From positions 62,001 through 126,000 of the forward strand of contig NZ_JAHFVG010000006.1 of assembly GCF_023264675.1 (NCBI RefSeq): a stretch of DNA of 64,000 nucleotides, written 5' to 3'. The notes under the pieces were generated by a model. The model did no database searches, was not told the origin of the DNA, and was given only the letters and a program-made list of their open reading frames with translations. The position numbers were made by a program, and so were the translations under genes. Within the stretch, counting starts at the first letter, position 1, and the number at the start of each line of letters is the position of its first letter. Source of the DNA: Rhodococcus sp. (in: high G+C Gram-positive bacteria) (GTDB lineage Bacteria > Actinomycetota > Actinomycetes > Mycobacteriales > Mycobacteriaceae). Shown one piece after another: positions 61,774-64,000 of the stretch.

Positions 61774-63411
61774 GTGGACGGACCAGTACTACTTCTCGTC
61801 GTGATCTTCGCTGTCGGCGTCGCAGGCTTCGCGAAGCGACTCGACCTGCAGGTACCGCTCGTGCTGGTGACTGTCGGATCCGTTGCCTCGTTCATTCCGG
61901 GTGTCCCGCACATCAGCCTCGCGCCCGACCTGATTCTCGGGGTGGTACTTCCCCCGCTGCTCTATTCGGCGGCACTCAACTTCTCGTTCATCAGCTTCCG
62001 CAAGAACCTCGGGCACATTCTGCGGCTCGGAATCGTCATGGTCGTCGTGACGACGGTCGCCGTCGGATACTTCGCGAACTGGCTGGTCCCCGAACTCACG
62101 CTCGGCGCCGCCCTTGTGCTCGGTTCGGTGGTCGCGCCTCCCGACGCCGTCGCTGCTGTCGCCGTCGGACGCAAGCTCGGACTTCCCTCGCGGATGATGG
62201 CCATCCTGACGGGTGAATCCCTCGTCAACGACGCTGCGGCCCTGACTCTGTTCACCTTGACGGTGGCGTCGGTGACCGGCAAGAAGATCGCGATCGACTC
62301 TCCGATCCTGTTCTTCGCCTACGAGATCGTCGGCGGTGTTCTCGTCGGATGGATTCTCTCGCGCGTCGTGCGGTTTGTCAGAACTCGCATGCAGGACTCG
62401 GCGCTGGAGACGGTGCTCGGGCTCGTACTTCCGTTCACGGCGTACCTCGCTGCCGAGGAAATCCATGCTTCCGGCGTATTGGCCGTCGTGACAGCCGGAT
62501 TCGTACTGGGGCGTGTCACGGCGGACGTTCCGGTGACCACGAGAATCCAGGAACGCCAGGTGTGGCCGACCATCGATCTGCTGCTCGAAGCATTCGTGTT
62601 CGCCTACATGGGCCTTCAGCTGAAGTTCGTGATCCAGGAAGTACATCGCGTCGGGTTGCCGGTGCTGCACATCTTCGCCTACGCGCTGTTGATTCTGGCG
62701 GTGGTCATCGCGGTTCGGCCTGCCTGGATCTTCGTCAACACCGGCAGACGTGCTCTGATCCGGGTCGCGCTGCGGCGCAAGGACTCCGAACATTCCGATG
62801 CTCTCGGGCTGACGTGGAAACAGAACCTGGTGCTTTCCTGGGCCGGTATGCGCGGCGTGGTGACGCTGGCCGCGGCATCCGGTGTGCCGCTCTCGACCGT
62901 TGCCGGCGACGAGTTCCCCGGCAGGCCCGTCATTCAAGCCGTCGCGTTCGTCGTGGCCGTCGGAACGCTGCTGATCCAAGGGTTGACGCTTCCGATGCTC
63001 ATCCGGCGCCTCGACGTCGCGGATCCGGGCGAGCAGAAGGTAGCCGACGAACAGACGGCTCTCGCCCGCGCCATCTCCCGAGCAGCCGCGGAAAACTACC
63101 TGACCGAAGCCGCGCAGAACGGCATACCGGGTGCAACCAAGGAATCGGTGGAAGCTGTGTTGGTGCGTGTACGTCGATCCGTCCGCGCCCGCATGGACGC
63201 CGACGAGACCGAGGACCGCGAAGAACGCGTTGCCCGTGCCGGCGCGTTGTTCGACGCGCTGCGGCGCAACGTCCTCGTCGCCCAGCGCCTTGCCCTGGTC
63301 AAAGCCAGGGATTCCGGTGAACTGGACGACGAAGTCCTCCGCAGTGTGCTCGACGGCCTCGACGTGGAAGAAGCGGCGGCGGAGTCGCGTGTCGAACGGC
63401 GGGCGCTCTAG
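61774..63411 (+). CDS. CPA1-family Na+/H+ antiporter
   Basis: A 545-residue exchanger with about twelve helices and a cytosolic tail (about 410-545). Family motifs are VVLPPLLYSAALNFSF, VVAPPDAVAAVAVGRKLGLP, LTGESLVNDAAALTLF with the ion-binding Asp, and WAGMRGVVTLAAASGVPL. The tail is helical and charged, a likely regulatory domain. GTG start. Its stop overlaps the GTG start of the lipoprotein gene (TAGTG). Confidence 0.88.
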   Translation: MDGPVLLLVVIFAVGVAGFAKRLDLQVPLVLVTVGSVASFIPGVPHISLAPDLILGVVLPPLLYSAALNFSFISFRKNLGHILRLGIVMVVVTTVAVGYFANWLVPELTLGAALVLGSVVAPPDAVAAVAVGRKLGLPSRMMAILTGESLVNDAAALTLFTLTVASVTGKKIAIDSPILFFAYEIVGGVLVGWILSRVVRFVRTRMQDSALETVLGLVLPFTAYLAAEEIHASGVLAVVTAGFVLGRVTADVPVTTRIQERQVWPTIDLLLEAFVFAYMGLQLKFVIQEVHRVGLPVLHIFAYALLILAVVIAVRPAWIFVNTGRRALIRVALRRKDSEHSDALGLTWKQNLVLSWAGMRGVVTLAAASGVPLSTVAGDEFPGRPVIQAVAFVVAVGTLLIQGLTLPMLIRRLDVADPGEQKVADEQTALARAISRAAAENYLTEAAQNGIPGATKESVEAVLVRVRRSVRARMDADETEDREERVARAGALFDALRRNVLVAQRLALVKARDSGELDDEVLRSVLDGLDVEEAAAESRVERRAL

Positions 63412-64000
63412 TGCGCATCGCTGTCCTGGCCGCGCTGCTCGCCGTGCTGATCGCGGGCTGCGCCCGACCGGCGGCCGAGACGATTCCGCCGGACTCGGCG
63501 CAGGCTGCACCCGCTGCACCCGTCGGGGACGAGCGAGGTGCGATTCTCTCGCAGGTCACGATGGGTCACACGGATCTCGCCGTTCGGCTCCTCGGTGCGA
63601 GCGCGACGCGCGTGATCTACCGCTCCACCTCCGGCGACGGTGCCACCGGAACCGAGGTGTCCGGGGTGGTGTTCACACCGAAAGGCCAGGCGCCCGAGGG
63701 TGGTTGGCCGATAGTGTCCGTCGGGCACGGCACCACCGGTGTGACCGACGAATGTGCACCGTCGCTGTACCCGAATCTGTTGGGCACCATCGGTGTCGTT
63801 GCGCCGTTCCTCGAACGAGGAATGGTAGTGGTCGCCACCGATTACGAGGGCATCGGTACCCCGGGTAGCCACCCGTATCTCGATCCCGACGCCGCCGCGT
63901 ACAACATCGTCGACGCCGTACGAGCGGCTCGTGCAGTGGTACCGGCCGCAGGCACGCGGTGGGCAGGTATCGGCAATTCCCAAGGTGGGCACGCAGTGTG
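63411..64000 (+). CDS. Secreted lipase-family lipoprotein (cut by window edge)
   Basis: The first 196 codons of an exported alpha/beta hydrolase. A signal peptide ends in a lipobox (VLIAGC, Cys17), followed by an Ala/Pro linker. The hydrolase domain shows VVFTPKGQAPEGGWPIVSVGHG, MVVVATDYEGIG and the nucleophile elbow GIGNSQGG near the edge. This fits the secretory lipase (LIP) family that hydrolyses esters outside the cell. The Asp and His of the triad lie beyond the window. GTG start overlaps the antiporter stop. Confidence 0.85.
   Translation, partial: MRIAVLAALLAVLIAGCARPAAETIPPDSAQAAPAAPVGDERGAILSQVTMGHTDLAVRLLGASATRVIYRSTSGDGATGTEVSGVVFTPKGQAPEGGWPIVSVGHGTTGVTDECAPSLYPNLLGTIGVVAPFLERGMVVVATDYEGIGTPGSHPYLDPDAAAYNIVDAVRAARAVVPAAGTRWAGIGNSQGGHAV

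Noticed and set aside
61789..63519. 576-codon minus-strand open frame opposite the antiporter gene
   Set aside because: A shadow of a clear CPA1 antiporter; no domain or ribosome binding site of its own.

Overview
The window is high-GC DNA with dense, often translationally coupled genes, many GTG/TTG starts and a gene order typical of Mycobacteriales. The run TrmH methyltransferase, SepH, SerC, citrate synthase 2, PdxH, GltA, PrrB/PrrA, AccD3-like carboxyltransferase, EchA6-like hydratase, metallo-beta-lactamase-fold protein, CtpE-like P-type ATPase and Rv0909-like antitoxin follows the Mycobacterium tuberculosis Rv0881-Rv0909 neighbourhood as I remember it. Protein style and inserted catabolic and transport genes point to Rhodococcus (possibly the R. 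fascians/Rhodococcoides branch). That assignment is inference; there is no rRNA or marker search behind it. No tRNA, rRNA, CRISPR array, intact transposase or phage gene was seen.

Layout. 1-1012: left edge with three very small minus-strand genes. Two are near-identical tandem copies of a 56-residue Ser/Thr/Cys-rich peptide that looks like a RiPP precursor, preceded by a 46-residue acidic peptide and a gene-poor regulatory stretch. 1013-9257: membrane protein plus NarL-type two-component system, Eis-type acetyltransferase, TrmH methyltransferase, SepH, a rhomboid-like protein and SerC. 9372-15785: citrate synthase 2, then the coupled pdxH-MFS-epimerase-sugar kinase run, then GltA with a strong terminator. 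15854-19438: a catabolic island (amidase/nitrilase-like enzyme, GntR regulator, MHS permease, DUF2848 hydrolase) tied together by two copies of a GTATAC-N5-GTATGC site. 19463-25511: FKBP, 2-oxoglutarate oxygenase, PrrBA, photolyase and a drug/metabolite exporter. 25595-35990: propionyl/acyl-CoA synthetase, a NitT/TauT-type ABC importer, an AccD-type carboxyltransferase, and a NatAB-type exporter with an XRE regulator. 36086-44498: ABC-F protein, aldo/keto reductase, HemD, VWA/MoxR/SDR operon, flavin monooxygenase and EchA6-like hydratase. 44495-53121: ammonium transporter, secreted protein, FHA regulator, alpha/beta hydrolase, SigD-like sigma factor, a two-gene membrane operon and an NCS1 permease. 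53187-64000: enoyl-CoA hydratase, TetR-controlled membrane protein, HtpG, MBL-fold protein, CtpE, antitoxin-like protein, a CPA1 antiporter and the start of a secretory lipase.

The most unusual signals are: (1) the tandem precursor-like peptides at the left edge, whose maturation enzymes, if any, lie outside the window; (2) a three-copy composite palindromic element (long hairpin with 10-nt loop plus a covarying 13-nt mini-hairpin) at the 3' ends of genes; (3) a 26-codon in-frame remnant of a deleted second mycofactocin-type SDR, still stop/start-coupled on both sides; and (4) the two-site GntR regulon. Most of the rest is conserved actinobacterial housekeeping or ordinary accessory metabolism.
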